Below are positions 52,630 through 62,750 of a stretch of DNA of 64,000 bases, piece by piece. The DNA lies in NCBI GenBank assembly GCA_037481715.1, contig JBBFLD010000001.1, forward strand, positions 62,001 through 126,000, in the 5' to 3' direction. Both the position numbers and the translations under genes were made by a program. This stretch comes from Rosettibacter sp037481715 (GTDB taxonomy: Bacteria > Bacteroidota > Ignavibacteria > Ignavibacteriales > Melioribacteraceae). The notes under the pieces are model-generated. The model was not told the origin of the DNA. It saw only the letters and a list, made by a program, of their open reading frames with translations, and searched no databases. Every line of letters starts with the position of its first letter. The stretch's first letter is position 1.

Positions 52630-53380
52630 AAAAGCTATTGTAACCGGGGGCTCAAGAGGAATCGGCAGAGCCATAGTTGAACAATTAGCAAAAGAAGGCT
52701 GCAGTGTTGTTTTTACTTATTACGCACCAACAGAAGAACTATTAAAAATTGAAACCGAAAATGCAAAAAAAGTTGAAGCAGAATTAAACAGTGACAATGT
52801 GAAAGTTTTTGGTTATGTTGCAGATGCATCATCATTTAATGCTGCACAGGAAACAGTTAATTTTGCTTTGGAAAAATTGGGCGGCATTGATATTTTAGTT
52901 AACAATGTTGGAATAACTAAGGATAATTTGCTGCTTAGAATGAGCGAAGAAGATTTTGACCTCGTCCTTAACATAAATTTAAAAAGCGTTTTTAATTATA
53001 CTAAAGCTGTTATTAAAAATATGATTTCACAAAAGTATGGTAAAATTGTAAATATTAGTTCCGTAGTTGGAATAATTGGAAACGCAGGTCAAGCAAATTA
53101 TGTAGCTTCGAAAGCTGGAATAATTGGTCTAACAAAATCTAATGCTAAGGAATTTGCATCAAGAAATATAAATGTTAATGCTGTTGCCCCAGGATTTATT
53201 GAAACTGATATGACAAGTAAATTAACAGAACAACAAAGAGAAGCTTATATGAATTTTGTTCCATTGAAAAGATTTGGCAAACCTGAAGATGTAGCTAAAG
53301 TAGTGGCATTTTTATGCAGTGACGATGCAAATTATATTACTGGACAGGTAATTCCTGTTGATGGCGGAATGGTTATGTAA
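52613..53380 (+). CDS. fabG: 3-oxoacyl-ACP reductase
   Basis: 255 residues, short-chain dehydrogenase. The NADPH-binding TGGSRGIG lies near 10, NNVGIT near 100, catalytic Ser in ISSVVGIIGNAGQANYVASKAG with the YxxxK pair near 155-159, and APGFIETDMT near 186. The insert after the first nucleotide-binding strand (APTEELLKIETENAKKVEAEL) is a few residues longer than in Escherichia coli FabG. It starts inside the DUF3109 gene. Confidence 0.96.
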   Translation: MRLLNKKAIVTGGSRGIGRAIVEQLAKEGCSVVFTYYAPTEELLKIETENAKKVEAELNSDNVKVFGYVADASSFNAAQETVNFALEKLGGIDILVNNVGITKDNLLLRMSEEDFDLVLNINLKSVFNYTKAVIKNMISQKYGKIVNISSVVGIIGNAGQANYVASKAGIIGLTKSNAKEFASRNINVNAVAPGFIETDMTSKLTEQQREAYMNFVPLKRFGKPEDVAKVVAFLCSDDANYITGQVIPVDGGMVM

Positions 53381-53439
53381 AATTTTTTACTTTAATAAAT
53401 CTAACTAACATTATTTAACAAACATAAAAGGAGATGTAA

Positions 53440-53673
53440 ATGGATATCGAAGCAAAAGTAAAGGAAATTATTATGGATAAACTCGGTGTTGAAGAATCTC
53501 AAATAACACCGGAGGCATCCTTTACAAAAGATCTTGGTGCAGATTCTCTTGATATTGTTGAATTAGTTATGGGTTTCGAATCTGCATTTGAAATTTCAAT
53601 TCCAGATGAAGATGCCGAAAAAATTTCTACTGTTGGTGATGCTATAAAATATTTAAAGGAAAAAGTTAGCTGA
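53440..53673 (+). CDS. acpP: Acyl carrier protein
   Basis: 77 residues, acidic and helical. The phosphopantetheine attachment serine is Ser36 in LGADSLDIVELVM, at the usual position. AAAAGGAG provides a strong ribosome binding site. A long hairpin follows the gene before fabF. Confidence 0.98.
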   Translation: MDIEAKVKEIIMDKLGVEESQITPEASFTKDLGADSLDIVELVMGFESAFEISIPDEDAEKISTVGDAIKYLKEKVS

Positions 53674-53683
53674 TTTTTTATAC

Positions 53684-53733
53684 GAGGCTGTCAATAAATT
53701 TTTATCGTTATCTATAATTTTTTTGACAGCCTC
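53684..53733 (+). terminator. Hairpin between acpP and fabF
   Basis: GAGGCTGTCAA (53684-53694) and TTGACAGCCTC (53723-53733) are perfect 11-bp inverted arms around an A+T-rich 28-nt loop. The trailing sequence (TCTCTGTCTTT) is only weakly T-rich. It could partly terminate transcription or protect the 3' end of the highly expressed acpP message while letting some transcripts reach fabF. Confidence 0.55.
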
Positions 53734-53771
53734 TCTCTGTCTTTAAAATTCCATAACAAAAAGAGTGGAAC

Positions 53772-55016
53772 ATGAATAAAAGAAGAGTAGTAATTACCGG
53801 CTTGGGCGCAGTGACGCCAATAGGAAATAATATTCAAGAATTATGGGAAGGATTAATTACTGGACGCAATGGTGCTGGTAAAATAACAAAATTTGATGCC
53901 TCAATTTTTGCTACTCAATTTGCTTGCGAAGTGAAAAATTTTGATCCATCTGTTTACATAGACAAAAAAGAATTAAAAAGAATGGACATCTATTCACACT
54001 TTGCACTTGCATCGGCAGCAATGGCTCTTGAAGATTCTAAACTTGATTTATCCAAAATCGACCTTAACATGGCAGGCGTTGTTTTTGGAAGCGGCATTGG
54101 AGGAATTTTAACTTTCGAAGAGCAACATAATTTATTCTTGCAAGGCGGTCCCAAAAGAGTAAGTCCATTCTTTGTTCCTATGATGATTCCTGATATTGCT
54201 GCAGGACATATTTCAATCAGATATGGATTAAAAGGACCTAACTATGCTACTGTTTCTGCATGTGCAACTTCATCTCATGCAATTGCAGATGCATTTATTC
54301 TTATCCAAAGAGGTTCTGCAGACATAATTTTCTGCGGTGGTTCTGAAGCTCCAATTACACAAATGTCAATTGCCGGCTTTAATGCTGCTCGTGCTCTTTC
54401 AACATGGAACGATAGATATCTTGAAGCATCAAGACCATTTGATAAAGACAGAAATGGTTTTGTAATGGGTGAAGGCGGAGGTGTTTTAATTTTGGAAGAA
54501 TTAGAACATGCTCTTAAGAGAGGTGCAAAAATTTATGCAGAAATTGTAGGTGTAGGCTTAACTGCTGATGCATATCATATCACTGCTCCAGCTCCCGAAG
54601 GTGAAGGTGCTGTTCGCTCAATGAAAGAAGCTTTACGCGATGCAAATGTTCAGCCAGAAGTAGTTGATTATATCAATGCTCATGGAACATCAACTGAATT
54701 AAATGATGTTAACGAAACTAAAGCTATCAAAAAAGTTTTTGGTGAACATGCATATAAACTTGCTGTAAGTTCTACAAAATCAATGACTGGTCATCTGCTT
54801 GGTGCTGCTGGTGCTGTAGAAGCTATTATTACAGTGCTTGCAATTGTAAACAGCACAATTCCACCAACAATTAATTTAGATGAACCTGATCCGGAATGCG
54901 ACTTAAATTATACCCCAAAAGTTGCTGTCAAAAAAGAAATTAAATATGCACTGAGCAATACATTTGGTTTTGGCGGTCACAATGCATCTATTTTATTTAA
55001 AAAATTTGAAGAATAA
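53772..55016 (+). CDS. fabF: 3-oxoacyl-ACP synthase II
   Basis: 414 residues; the main elongating condensing enzyme. RRVVITGLGAVTPIGNN starts the protein. Catalytic Cys164 is in VSACATSSHAIADAF, with His residues in NAHGTSTELND near 305 and STKSMTGHLLGAAGAVE near 338. The closing NTFGFGGHNASILFKKF is standard. AAGAGTGGAAC precedes the ATG. Confidence 0.98.
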   Translation: MNKRRVVITGLGAVTPIGNNIQELWEGLITGRNGAGKITKFDASIFATQFACEVKNFDPSVYIDKKELKRMDIYSHFALASAAMALEDSKLDLSKIDLNMAGVVFGSGIGGILTFEEQHNLFLQGGPKRVSPFFVPMMIPDIAAGHISIRYGLKGPNYATVSACATSSHAIADAFILIQRGSADIIFCGGSEAPITQMSIAGFNAARALSTWNDRYLEASRPFDKDRNGFVMGEGGGVLILEELEHALKRGAKIYAEIVGVGLTADAYHITAPAPEGEGAVRSMKEALRDANVQPEVVDYINAHGTSTELNDVNETKAIKKVFGEHAYKLAVSSTKSMTGHLLGAAGAVEAIITVLAIVNSTIPPTINLDEPDPECDLNYTPKVAVKKEIKYALSNTFGFGGHNASILFKKFEE

Positions 55017-55030
55017 TTTTACTATCTAAT

Positions 55031-55786
55031 GTGTTAAAGAAATTTTTTAAGAAGAACGATTACATTAAAATTTTGTTCAAACATTTTATTGATAAAAAAT
55101 CACTTGAATCACTGCTCGGATTCAAGATTAAGAACAAAAATATTTACTTAAAAGCATTAACTCACACATCATTTCTCGAATTACATCCAGAATTGGAAAA
55201 ATCAAATGAACGCCTGGAATTTCTGGGCGATTCTGTTTTAAATCTTGTTGTTGCAAAATATCTTTTTGATAATTACAGCGATGAGGGAGAAGGATTTTTA
55301 ACAAAAGCAAGAGCATCTCTTGTGAATCGTAAAAGATTGTATGAGGTTTCAGAAAAAATTGGTTTGAAAAATTTTATTTTGTACAATGAAAAATATATTG
55401 GCGAAAGTGAAGAAGGTTTTAAAACAATTCTTGCAGATACACTTGAAGCTCTGATTGGAGCTGTCTTTATAGATAAAGGCTTTAAAGCTGCAAATAAATT
55501 TATTTTGAAAAATATAATTAATCCTTTCGAAAGGAATCATGAATATTTAATTGATACTAATTACAAAGGACAACTGCTTGAATACACACATGCTAATAAA
55601 TTAGATACACCCAAATATGTAGTAATCAGCGAAGAAGGACCTGAACACAAAAAAGAATTTACAGTTGATGTTTACATTGGTTCAGAAAAATTTGGAACTG
55701 GAAAAGGAAAGAATAAAAAGACTGCTGAACAGAATGCATCAAAAATTGCTCTATCCAAATTAACCCGTCTGTTTAATAATTCTTAA
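55031..55786 (+). CDS. rnc: Ribonuclease III
   Basis: 251 residues. The RNase III signature ERLEFLGDSVLNLVVAKYLF lies near 57-76 with a second acidic pair in ADTLEALIGAVFIDKGF. A C-terminal double-stranded RNA binding domain spans about 180-248 (NYKGQLLEYTHANKL ... FGTGKGKNKKTAEQNASKIAL). GTG at 55031 is the best start, since no in-frame ATG lies nearby. The position after fabF is the common order in this group. Confidence 0.95.
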   Translation: MLKKFFKKNDYIKILFKHFIDKKSLESLLGFKIKNKNIYLKALTHTSFLELHPELEKSNERLEFLGDSVLNLVVAKYLFDNYSDEGEGFLTKARASLVNRKRLYEVSEKIGLKNFILYNEKYIGESEEGFKTILADTLEALIGAVFIDKGFKAANKFILKNIINPFERNHEYLIDTNYKGQLLEYTHANKLDTPKYVVISEEGPEHKKEFTVDVYIGSEKFGTGKGKNKKTAEQNASKIALSKLTRLFNNS

Positions 55787-55929
55787 TTTGTTTTTTAAAA
55801 CATCATCAATCAATTACTTAGAAAATATTTTTAATTAATCTTAACTAACAATTCCACTTTCATTAATTATCTTGAATTCATTCTAAATAGCTATATTTAC
55901 CATATTGAATATTTAAAAAAGGTTTGTTT

Positions 55930-58818
55930 ATGAAAAATATTTCTTTTTATGACAAATTCGTCGATAGACATATTGGTCCGAGCGACGAAGACATTCAAAA
56001 AATGTGTGAGATAATTGGGGTTAGTTCACTTGATGAATTAATTGATAAAACAGTGCCTGCCTCAATTCGATTAAATCAAAAATTACAACTTGATGAACCA
56101 TTATCAGAGTACCAATTAATAGCTCGTTTAAAAGAAATTGCATCCAAAAACAAAATTTTCAAAAACTATATTGGATTGGGTTATTATCCAACAATTACTC
56201 CTGCAGTAATTAAAAGAAACATACTTGAAAATCCAGGATGGTACACTCAGTATACTCCATATCAAGCAGAAATATCGCAGGGAAGATTGGAGGCGCTGCT
56301 AAATTTCCAAACAATGATTATTGATTTAACAAAAATGGAAATTGCAAATGCCTCGCTACTCGATGAAGGAACTGCAGCAGCCGAAGCAATGTCGATGTTT
56401 TTTAATTCAAGAAAAACAAATAAAAAAAATTCTAATGTGTTCTTTGTATCGGATGAAGTTTTTCCACAAACTATTGATGTTCTCAAAACTCGCAGCGCAC
56501 CCTTAGGCATTAAATTGAAAATTGGAAAACTCAACGAAATTGAATTAACCGATGATATTTTTGGAATTCTTGTTCAATATCCAGCTGCTGATGGAGAAGT
56601 TTATGATTACTCAAAACTTTTTGAAGAAGCAGAATCAAAAGGAATTTATAAAGCTGTAGCTGCGGATTTATTGAGTCTTGCTCTGCTTACTCCTCCAGGA
56701 GAATTTGGTGCTGATGTTGTTGTTGGTTCTACACAAAGATTTGGTGTACCAATGGGATTTGGAGGACCTCATGCAGCTTATTTTGCTGCTAAAGAAGAAT
56801 TTAAAAGACAAATACCTGGAAGAATTATTGGTGTATCAATCGATACGCATGGTAAACCTGCATTAAGAATGGCTCTTCAAACAAGAGAACAGCATATCAA
56901 AAGAGAACATGCAACAAGCAATATTTGTACTGCTCAAGTTTTACTTGCAATTATGGCTGGAATGTATGCGGTTTATCATGGTCCCAAGGGAATAAGAGCA
57001 ATTGCAGAAAGAATTCATAAGTTGACTTCTATTCTCGATAATGCTCTTTTGAAATTAGGAATTAATCAGGTTAACAAAAATTATTTTGATACTCTTAAAA
57101 TTATTTTAACAACAAATGAAGAATTAGAAAAAGTAAGAACCCTCGCATTAGAAAATAAAATTAACTTTAGATACATCAATCCTGTAACAATTGGAATCTC
57201 TTTGAGTGAAGTTGATACACTTGAAGATGTTAAACAAATTCTTAAAATCTTTTCTGAAGCATTAAATAAAAAATATGATGATAACTTTCTTGATTTAGAA
57301 TTTAATAAAGAATTCCCTGAACCATTGAAAAGAAAAAGTGATTATCTAACTCATCCTGTATTTAATTCCTATTATTCAGAAACCGAAATGATGCGCTATA
57401 TTAAAAATCTTGAAAGAAAAGATTTATCATTAACAACATCAATGATATCGCTCGGTTCATGCACAATGAAATTAAATGCTGCTTCAGAATTATTTGCAAT
57501 TTCATGGGATGAATTTGCAAACATTCATCCATTTGCACCTTTAGACCAAGCAGAAGGATATTTACAAATATTTAAAGAACTCGAAGAAGATTTGAAAAAA
57601 ATTACAGGGTTTGATGCTGTATCACTTCAACCTAATTCAGGTGCACAAGGTGAATTTACAGGTTTAATGGTAATTAGAGCATATCATCATAGTCGAGGAG
57701 ATTTCAATAGAAATATTGTTCTTATTCCTTCTTCTGCACATGGAACAAATCCTGCAAGTGCTGTTATGGCAGGAAATAAAGTTGTTGTTGTAAAATGTGA
57801 TGAAAATGGAAATATTGATGTAAACGATTTAAAACAAAAAGCAGAACTATATAAAGAAAATTTATCTGCATTAATGGTAACTTATCCCTCAACTCATGGT
57901 GTGTTTGAAGAAGAGATTAGAAAAATATGCGAGATAATTCATGAGAATGGTGGACTTGTTTATATGGATGGAGCAAATTTAAATGCACAAGTTGGATTAA
58001 CTAATCCTGCATATATTGGTGCGGATGTTTGTCACCTTAATCTTCATAAAACTTTTGCAATACCTCATGGAGGCGGAGGACCTGGAGCTGGACCGATAGC
58101 AGTTGCAAAACATTTATCACCATTTCTACCTGGTCATCCATTAGTAAAAGTTGGCGGAGAAAAATCAATCACTGCAGTTGCATCGGCTCCATGGGGTAGT
58201 GCAAGTATTCTTTTAATCTCTTATGCTTATATTAAAATGATGGGCGCTGAAGGACTTACAAAAGCTACAAAAGTTGCTATCCTTAATGCTAATTACATCA
58301 AAGCAAAATTGAAAGATTTTTATCAAGCTCTTTATACTGGCAAGAGTGGTTTTGTTGCTCACGAATTAATTTTTGATACAAGAAAATTCAAGCAAACTGC
58401 AAATATAGATGTTGATGATATTGCAAAAAGATTAATGGATTATGGTTATCATGCTCCAACTGTTTCTTTCCCTGTGCCAGGAACTTTAATGGTTGAACCA
58501 ACTGAAAGTGAATCCTTAAAAGAACTTGATAGATTTTGTGAAGTTTTGATTTCGATTAGAAAAGAAATTGAAGAAATTGAAAAAGGTTTTTGTGATAAAA
58601 ATGATAATGTTCTTAAAAATGCTCCTCATACTGCAGAAGATGTTGTAAGCGATAATTGGAATCATTCATATTCAAGAATAAAAGCAGCTTTTCCGGCTAA
58701 TTTTTTAATTGGTAATAAGTTCTGGACTCCAGTTGGAAGAATTAATAATGCTTATGGCGATAGAAATTTAGTATGCAGCTGCCTCCCAATAAGTGAATAT
58801 GAAAAAAATGTAGCTTGA
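55930..58818 (+). CDS. gcvP: Glycine dehydrogenase (decarboxylating), P-protein
   Basis: 962 residues, the full-length fused form rather than split gcvPA/gcvPB. It begins FVDRHIGPSDEDIQKMCE. The first half carries the catalytically silent domain, and the second half holds the pyridoxal phosphate lysine, Lys707, in CHLNLHKTFAIPHGGGGPG. SYYSETEMMRYIKNLERKDLSLTTSMISLGSCTMKLNA near 480-520 is conserved. AAGG upstream supports the ATG at 55930 over a TTG at 55924. Other glycine cleavage genes are not in the window. Confidence 0.98.
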   Translation: MKNISFYDKFVDRHIGPSDEDIQKMCEIIGVSSLDELIDKTVPASIRLNQKLQLDEPLSEYQLIARLKEIASKNKIFKNYIGLGYYPTITPAVIKRNILENPGWYTQYTPYQAEISQGRLEALLNFQTMIIDLTKMEIANASLLDEGTAAAEAMSMFFNSRKTNKKNSNVFFVSDEVFPQTIDVLKTRSAPLGIKLKIGKLNEIELTDDIFGILVQYPAADGEVYDYSKLFEEAESKGIYKAVAADLLSLALLTPPGEFGADVVVGSTQRFGVPMGFGGPHAAYFAAKEEFKRQIPGRIIGVSIDTHGKPALRMALQTREQHIKREHATSNICTAQVLLAIMAGMYAVYHGPKGIRAIAERIHKLTSILDNALLKLGINQVNKNYFDTLKIILTTNEELEKVRTLALENKINFRYINPVTIGISLSEVDTLEDVKQILKIFSEALNKKYDDNFLDLEFNKEFPEPLKRKSDYLTHPVFNSYYSETEMMRYIKNLERKDLSLTTSMISLGSCTMKLNAASELFAISWDEFANIHPFAPLDQAEGYLQIFKELEEDLKKITGFDAVSLQPNSGAQGEFTGLMVIRAYHHSRGDFNRNIVLIPSSAHGTNPASAVMAGNKVVVVKCDENGNIDVNDLKQKAELYKENLSALMVTYPSTHGVFEEEIRKICEIIHENGGLVYMDGANLNAQVGLTNPAYIGADVCHLNLHKTFAIPHGGGGPGAGPIAVAKHLSPFLPGHPLVKVGGEKSITAVASAPWGSASILLISYAYIKMMGAEGLTKATKVAILNANYIKAKLKDFYQALYTGKSGFVAHELIFDTRKFKQTANIDVDDIAKRLMDYGYHAPTVSFPVPGTLMVEPTESESLKELDRFCEVLISIRKEIEEIEKGFCDKNDNVLKNAPHTAEDVVSDNWNHSYSRIKAAFPANFLIGNKFWTPVGRINNAYGDRNLVCSCLPISEYEKNVA

Positions 58819-58821
58819 TTA

Positions 58822-59241
58822 ATGAATAAAGAACTAATTGAAATTTGCAAGCTTCTAAAAAAATCAAAAAGGATTGCGGTGATTGGAATATCCCGCAATC
58901 CTGATAAAATCAGCAGAATCATTGCAGAATTTCTTATTAACAAAGGTTATGAAGTTTTTGGTGTCAATCCAAATTTTAATAATGCTAATGGAATAAAAGT
59001 TTATTCACGATTAATTGACATACCTTATGATATTGATATTGTAAATGTATTCCGAAAATCTCAGGATATTCCTGAAATTATTCCTGATGTAATTAAAAAG
59101 AATCCTGGAGCATTATGGCTTCAACAAGGAATTCGAAACGATAATGCTGTTCAACCTGTAATTGAAAATGGAATATTTACTGTGCAGGATAAATGCATAA
59201 TGGTTTATTATAACTTATGTAAAAATTCCAATTTATTATGA
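58822..59241 (+). CDS. CoA-binding domain protein (YccU-like)
   Basis: 139 residues with a Rossmann-type CoA-binding domain: RIAVIGISRNPDKISRIIAEFLINKGYEVFGVNP near 17-52, VFRKSQDIPEIIPDVIKK near 75 and LWLQQGIRNDNAV near 95. This matches the small standalone CoA-binding family (COG1832). Its role is not known. It begins 3 bp after gcvP. Confidence 0.9.
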   Translation: MNKELIEICKLLKKSKRIAVIGISRNPDKISRIIAEFLINKGYEVFGVNPNFNNANGIKVYSRLIDIPYDIDIVNVFRKSQDIPEIIPDVIKKNPGALWLQQGIRNDNAVQPVIENGIFTVQDKCIMVYYNLCKNSNLL

Positions 59242-59262
59242 ATTGTGATGTATTTATAATCT

Positions 59263-60006
59263 ATGAAAAAAAATTTTGGTAATTCAACGAATCAATATTT
59301 ATCTGATAAGGAACTTTATTATTCTTCTTATTTAACTGATAACGAAATTTTTATTGAAGGAGAAGAACTTCATCATATCAAAAATGTAATGAGACACAAA
59401 ATTGGCGATGAAATTTATATTACTGATGGATGCGGCAATATTTTTAGATGTAGAATTGATAACATCTCAAAGAATACAGCTAAATGTTTAATTTTCGAGA
59501 AATTTATATATGATAATAAATTTTCATATTTTGTATTCTGCCTACCTCGATTAAAAAACAACGAACGATTTGAATTTGCTATTGAAAAATGTGTTGAACT
59601 TGGTATAACAAATTTTTTATTCTTTGAATCAGAAAGAACAATTGCCAGAGGTTTTAAGAAAGAAAGGATTAAAAAATTATTGTTATCTTCAATGAAGCAA
59701 TCACTTCAGGCTTGGCTCCCAAAAGCAGATTTCATTAATAACTTATTTGAAATAAACAAATATGAAGGGAACAAAATTTTGTTTGAACAAAAGTCAGAAA
59801 GACTTTTTAGAGATTTTTTGTTAGATAAAAAAAATTTTGAGAATAAGAATAAGTTCTATTTTATTTTTGGTCCTGAAGGAGGTTTTTCGGAAAATGAAAT
59901 TTCTAAAATTAATTCTGCAGTTTTATTACGAATTACACCAAACAGATTAAGAAGTGAAACTGCAATAATAACAGCAGCATCACTTTTAACTACATTAATT
60001 CAATAG
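59263..60006 (+). CDS. rsmE: 16S rRNA (uracil-1498-N3)-methyltransferase
   Basis: 247 residues of the SPOUT/RsmE family. HHIKNVMRHKIGDEIYITDG near 44 belongs to the N-terminal PUA-like domain. The knot region carries FIFGPEGGFSENEI near 205 and LRITPNRLRSETAIITA near 222. The start at 59263 gives about 17 residues before the usual N-terminus, so the true start could be slightly different. Its 3' end overlaps the convergent phosphorylase gene by 17 bp. Confidence 0.93.
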   Translation: MKKNFGNSTNQYLSDKELYYSSYLTDNEIFIEGEELHHIKNVMRHKIGDEIYITDGCGNIFRCRIDNISKNTAKCLIFEKFIYDNKFSYFVFCLPRLKNNERFEFAIEKCVELGITNFLFFESERTIARGFKKERIKKLLLSSMKQSLQAWLPKADFINNLFEINKYEGNKILFEQKSERLFRDFLLDKKNFENKNKFYFIFGPEGGFSENEISKINSAVLLRITPNRLRSETAIITAASLLTTLIQ

Positions 60007-60811
60007 TTTTTTTAATAAGCTTCTCAAATTTAATTTTTACTTTTTCAGCTGTATCAATTACCTCCTGATGCGAAAGTTTATTTGGAGATAATCCAGCAGC
60101 ATAATTTGTTATGCATGAAATTGCAGCAACTTTCATTTTCATAAATTGAGCATAAAAAGCTTCGTGAACTGTTGACATACCAACTGCATCTCCACCAAAT
60201 TTTGAAATCATTCTAATTTCAGAAGGAGTTTCATAACTTGGTCCTTTTGTATACCAGTAAGTGCCTTCTCTTAAAATTATTTTTTCTTCAAGTGCAGCTT
60301 TAATTATAAGATTATTCAATTCTTCAGAAGGGAAATCAATCATTGAATTTCTCAATTCAAGCGAAGTTAAGCCAATTAGATTAGTAAGTTCTTTTTTAAT
60401 ATTTAATGCAATAAATGAACGAATTAGCATCAAATCGCCAGGAACAAAATTTGGGTTGACGCCTCCAGCAGCATTTGTCAATAAAATTTTTTTACAATTA
60501 AGTTTAGCAGCAAGATGAACCGGCAGAACACAATCGGAAATTTTATATCCCTCATAAAAATGAATTCTGCCTTGAACTATAAATAGTTTCTTGTTTGCAT
60601 ATTTTGAGAAATGGAGGTAACCATTATGTCCTTCAACAGTTGATAGGGGATAAGATGGTAAATTCGAAGTTGAAATTGATTTTACAGTTTCAACTTTATT
60701 TGCAAAGTCACCTAAACCACTGCCTAATATTATGCAAATATCCGGTTCAAAAGGAATTTCATCTTTTATAGATTCAATAATATTTCTGTATTTATCATTA
60801 ATATTAATCAT
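59990..60811 (-). CDS. Purine nucleoside phosphorylase
   Basis: 273 residues of the trimeric PNP/MTAP family. ICIILGSGLGDFANKVE lies near 27, STVEGHNGYLHF near 57 (phosphate site), LTNAAGGVNPNFVPGDLMLI near 110 and GGDAVGMSTVHE near 205 with the base-binding region. It splits inosine or guanosine into base and ribose-1-phosphate. The start overlaps the transporter stop by one base, so the two are coupled. Confidence 0.95.
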   Translation of the reverse strand: MININDKYRNIIESIKDEIPFEPDICIILGSGLGDFANKVETVKSISTSNLPSYPLSTVEGHNGYLHFSKYANKKLFIVQGRIHFYEGYKISDCVLPVHLAAKLNCKKILLTNAAGGVNPNFVPGDLMLIRSFIALNIKKELTNLIGLTSLELRNSMIDFPSEELNNLIIKAALEEKIILREGTYWYTKGPSYETPSEIRMISKFGGDAVGMSTVHEAFYAQFMKMKVAAISCITNYAAGLSPNKLSHQEVIDTAEKVKIKFEKLIKKTIELM

Positions 60812-62163
60812 TAATAAAGAATTCCTGCAAGAGTTGCTGTCATTAAATTAGCTAAAGTTCCTCCAATTACAGCTCTAATTCCTAATTTAGCCAAATCACT
60901 TCTTCTATTTGGTGCTAAAGGTGAAATGCCTCCAATTTGAATTGCTATTGAACTAAAATTTGCGAAACCGCATAAAGCATAAGTAGCCATTAAAATTGCT
61001 TTGTCGTTAATTAAAGTTTTTGCTTCAATCAATTTGCTCATATCGAGATAAGCTACAAATTCATTAAGAACAATTTTAGTTCCTATTAAACTACCAAAAT
61101 AATAAGCACTATCCCATGGAACACCAATTCCAAAAGCAAGAAATTGAAGGATTGAACCAAAAATTAATTGTAGACTTAACGGGCTTCCAAATTTTGAAAT
61201 TAAAAACTGATTAATACCAATTGTATTTCCGAACCATCCAAGAAAATAATTAATCAATGCAATAAGAGCTATAAATGCAATTAACATTGCGGCTACATTT
61301 AGAGCTAATGTTAAACCATCGGATGCACCAGCAGCAGCTGCTTCAATAATATTCGAAGCATTTTTTTCTACTTTTACTTTTACTGTACCTTTTGTTTCAG
61401 GTTCTTCAACTTCAGGAAACATTATCTTTGAAATCAATAATGCGGCCGGAGCTGCCATAACACTTGCGCCAAGAAGATGAGTTGCAAAAATTAATTGTGC
61501 TTCCTGCAAAGGAATATTATGAGCTATAGAAAAAGCCGAACCAAGCATTTGAATGTAAGCAGCCATAACTCCGCCAGCAATCGTAGCCATTCCGCCAACC
61601 ATAATTGTCAATAATTCACTTTGTGTCATTCCTTTCAAATATGGTTTTATCATCAATGGAGCTTCGGTTTGTCCCACAAAAATATTCGCAGTGCAGGAGA
61701 GAGATTCAGCACCACTTGTGCCCATCAATCTTGCCATCAACCACGCCATTGCCTGTACAACCTTTTGCATAATTCCAAGATAATAAAGAACCGACATTAA
61801 ACTTGCAAAGAAAACTATTGTTGGAAGAACTTGAAATGCAAAAAACACACCCAAACTTCCTTCGTTGCCTGGACCTAAACCCAAATTCCCAAAAACAAAT
61901 TTTGCCCCTTCAGATGTGAAATTCAGAACTAAAACAAAGAAACTGCTGATAAATCTAAAAAAGTCCTTAGGCCAGCCTAATGGTTCAAAAATTTTTCTTA
62001 AATCATCTCCTTTAAGAATTAAAATGGCAAAAGTAATTTGAATTATTAATCCGCTGAAAACAAGCCGCCAGTTAATTTTTCTTTTATTATTGGAAATTAA
62101 AAATGCTATTCCAATTATAAGAGCTAAACCAATAATTCCACGAATTAATGAAATAATATTCAT
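60811..62163 (-). CDS. Concentrative nucleoside transporter (NupC/CNT family)
   Basis: 450 residues, about ten membrane helices. CNT family features are GLGPGNEGSLGVFFAFQVLPTIVFFASLMSVLYYLGIMQ near 95-135, the substrate-binding GQTEAPLMIKPYL near 168, and CGFANFSSIAIQIGGISPLAPNRRSDLAKLGIRA near 395. It imports nucleosides with sodium or protons. It is grouped with purine nucleoside phosphorylase, thymidine kinase and cytidine deaminase in one minus-strand salvage operon. Confidence 0.95.
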   Translation of the reverse strand: MNIISLIRGIIGLALIIGIAFLISNNKRKINWRLVFSGLIIQITFAILILKGDDLRKIFEPLGWPKDFFRFISSFFVLVLNFTSEGAKFVFGNLGLGPGNEGSLGVFFAFQVLPTIVFFASLMSVLYYLGIMQKVVQAMAWLMARLMGTSGAESLSCTANIFVGQTEAPLMIKPYLKGMTQSELLTIMVGGMATIAGGVMAAYIQMLGSAFSIAHNIPLQEAQLIFATHLLGASVMAAPAALLISKIMFPEVEEPETKGTVKVKVEKNASNIIEAAAAGASDGLTLALNVAAMLIAFIALIALINYFLGWFGNTIGINQFLISKFGSPLSLQLIFGSILQFLAFGIGVPWDSAYYFGSLIGTKIVLNEFVAYLDMSKLIEAKTLINDKAILMATYALCGFANFSSIAIQIGGISPLAPNRRSDLAKLGIRAVIGGTLANLMTATLAGILY

Positions 62164-62177
62164 AAAGTTTCTCGAAT

Positions 62178-62750
62178 TTATTCAGGAATGTAATGGCATT
62201 TTCGACATCGTGCTTCATAACTTTCTGCAGCTCCAACCAAAACTCTTTCCGATGAAGAAATTTTTCTTTGAGTTTTATCAGCTGGATTTCCGCATACTAC
62301 ACAGATTGCCAAAGTTTTTGTGATATATTCAGCTACAGCTAATAATTGAGGCATGGGTTCAAAAGGTTTGCCTGTATAGTCCTGATCTAATCCTGCAACA
62401 ATTACTCTTTTGCCTTCATTTGCTAATTGGTTGCAAACATCTACTAAATCTAAATCAAAAAATTGTGCTTCGTCTATTCCAATTACCTGAGCATCTTCTG
62501 AATACTGTAAAATTTCTTTAGCTGATTCAACAAGAATTGAAGGCATCGATTGTTCGCTGTGCGATACAATTTCACTCTTTGAATATCGAATGTCAATTTT
62601 CGGTTTGAATATTTTTACTTTTTGCTTTGCAATCTCTGCTCTTCGAAGTCTTCGGATTAATTCTTCAGTTTTACCACTAAACATACATCCTGCTATAACT
62701 TCAATCCATCCAGTATTCTTAGGCATTAAATGAGGTGAATGTTCAATCAT
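62178..62750 (-). CDS. tdk: Thymidine kinase
   Basis: 190 residues of the type II thymidine kinase family. The P-loop AGCMFSGKTEELIRRL lies near 22, VIGIDEAQFFD near 92, VAGLDQDYTGKPFEPM near 117 and zinc ligands in CVVCG and CRKCHYI near the C-terminus. It overlaps cdd by 4 bp. Confidence 0.96.
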   Translation of the reverse strand: MIEHSPHLMPKNTGWIEVIAGCMFSGKTEELIRRLRRAEIAKQKVKIFKPKIDIRYSKSEIVSHSEQSMPSILVESAKEILQYSEDAQVIGIDEAQFFDLDLVDVCNQLANEGKRVIVAGLDQDYTGKPFEPMPQLLAVAEYITKTLAICVVCGNPADKTQRKISSSERVLVGAAESYEARCRKCHYIPE

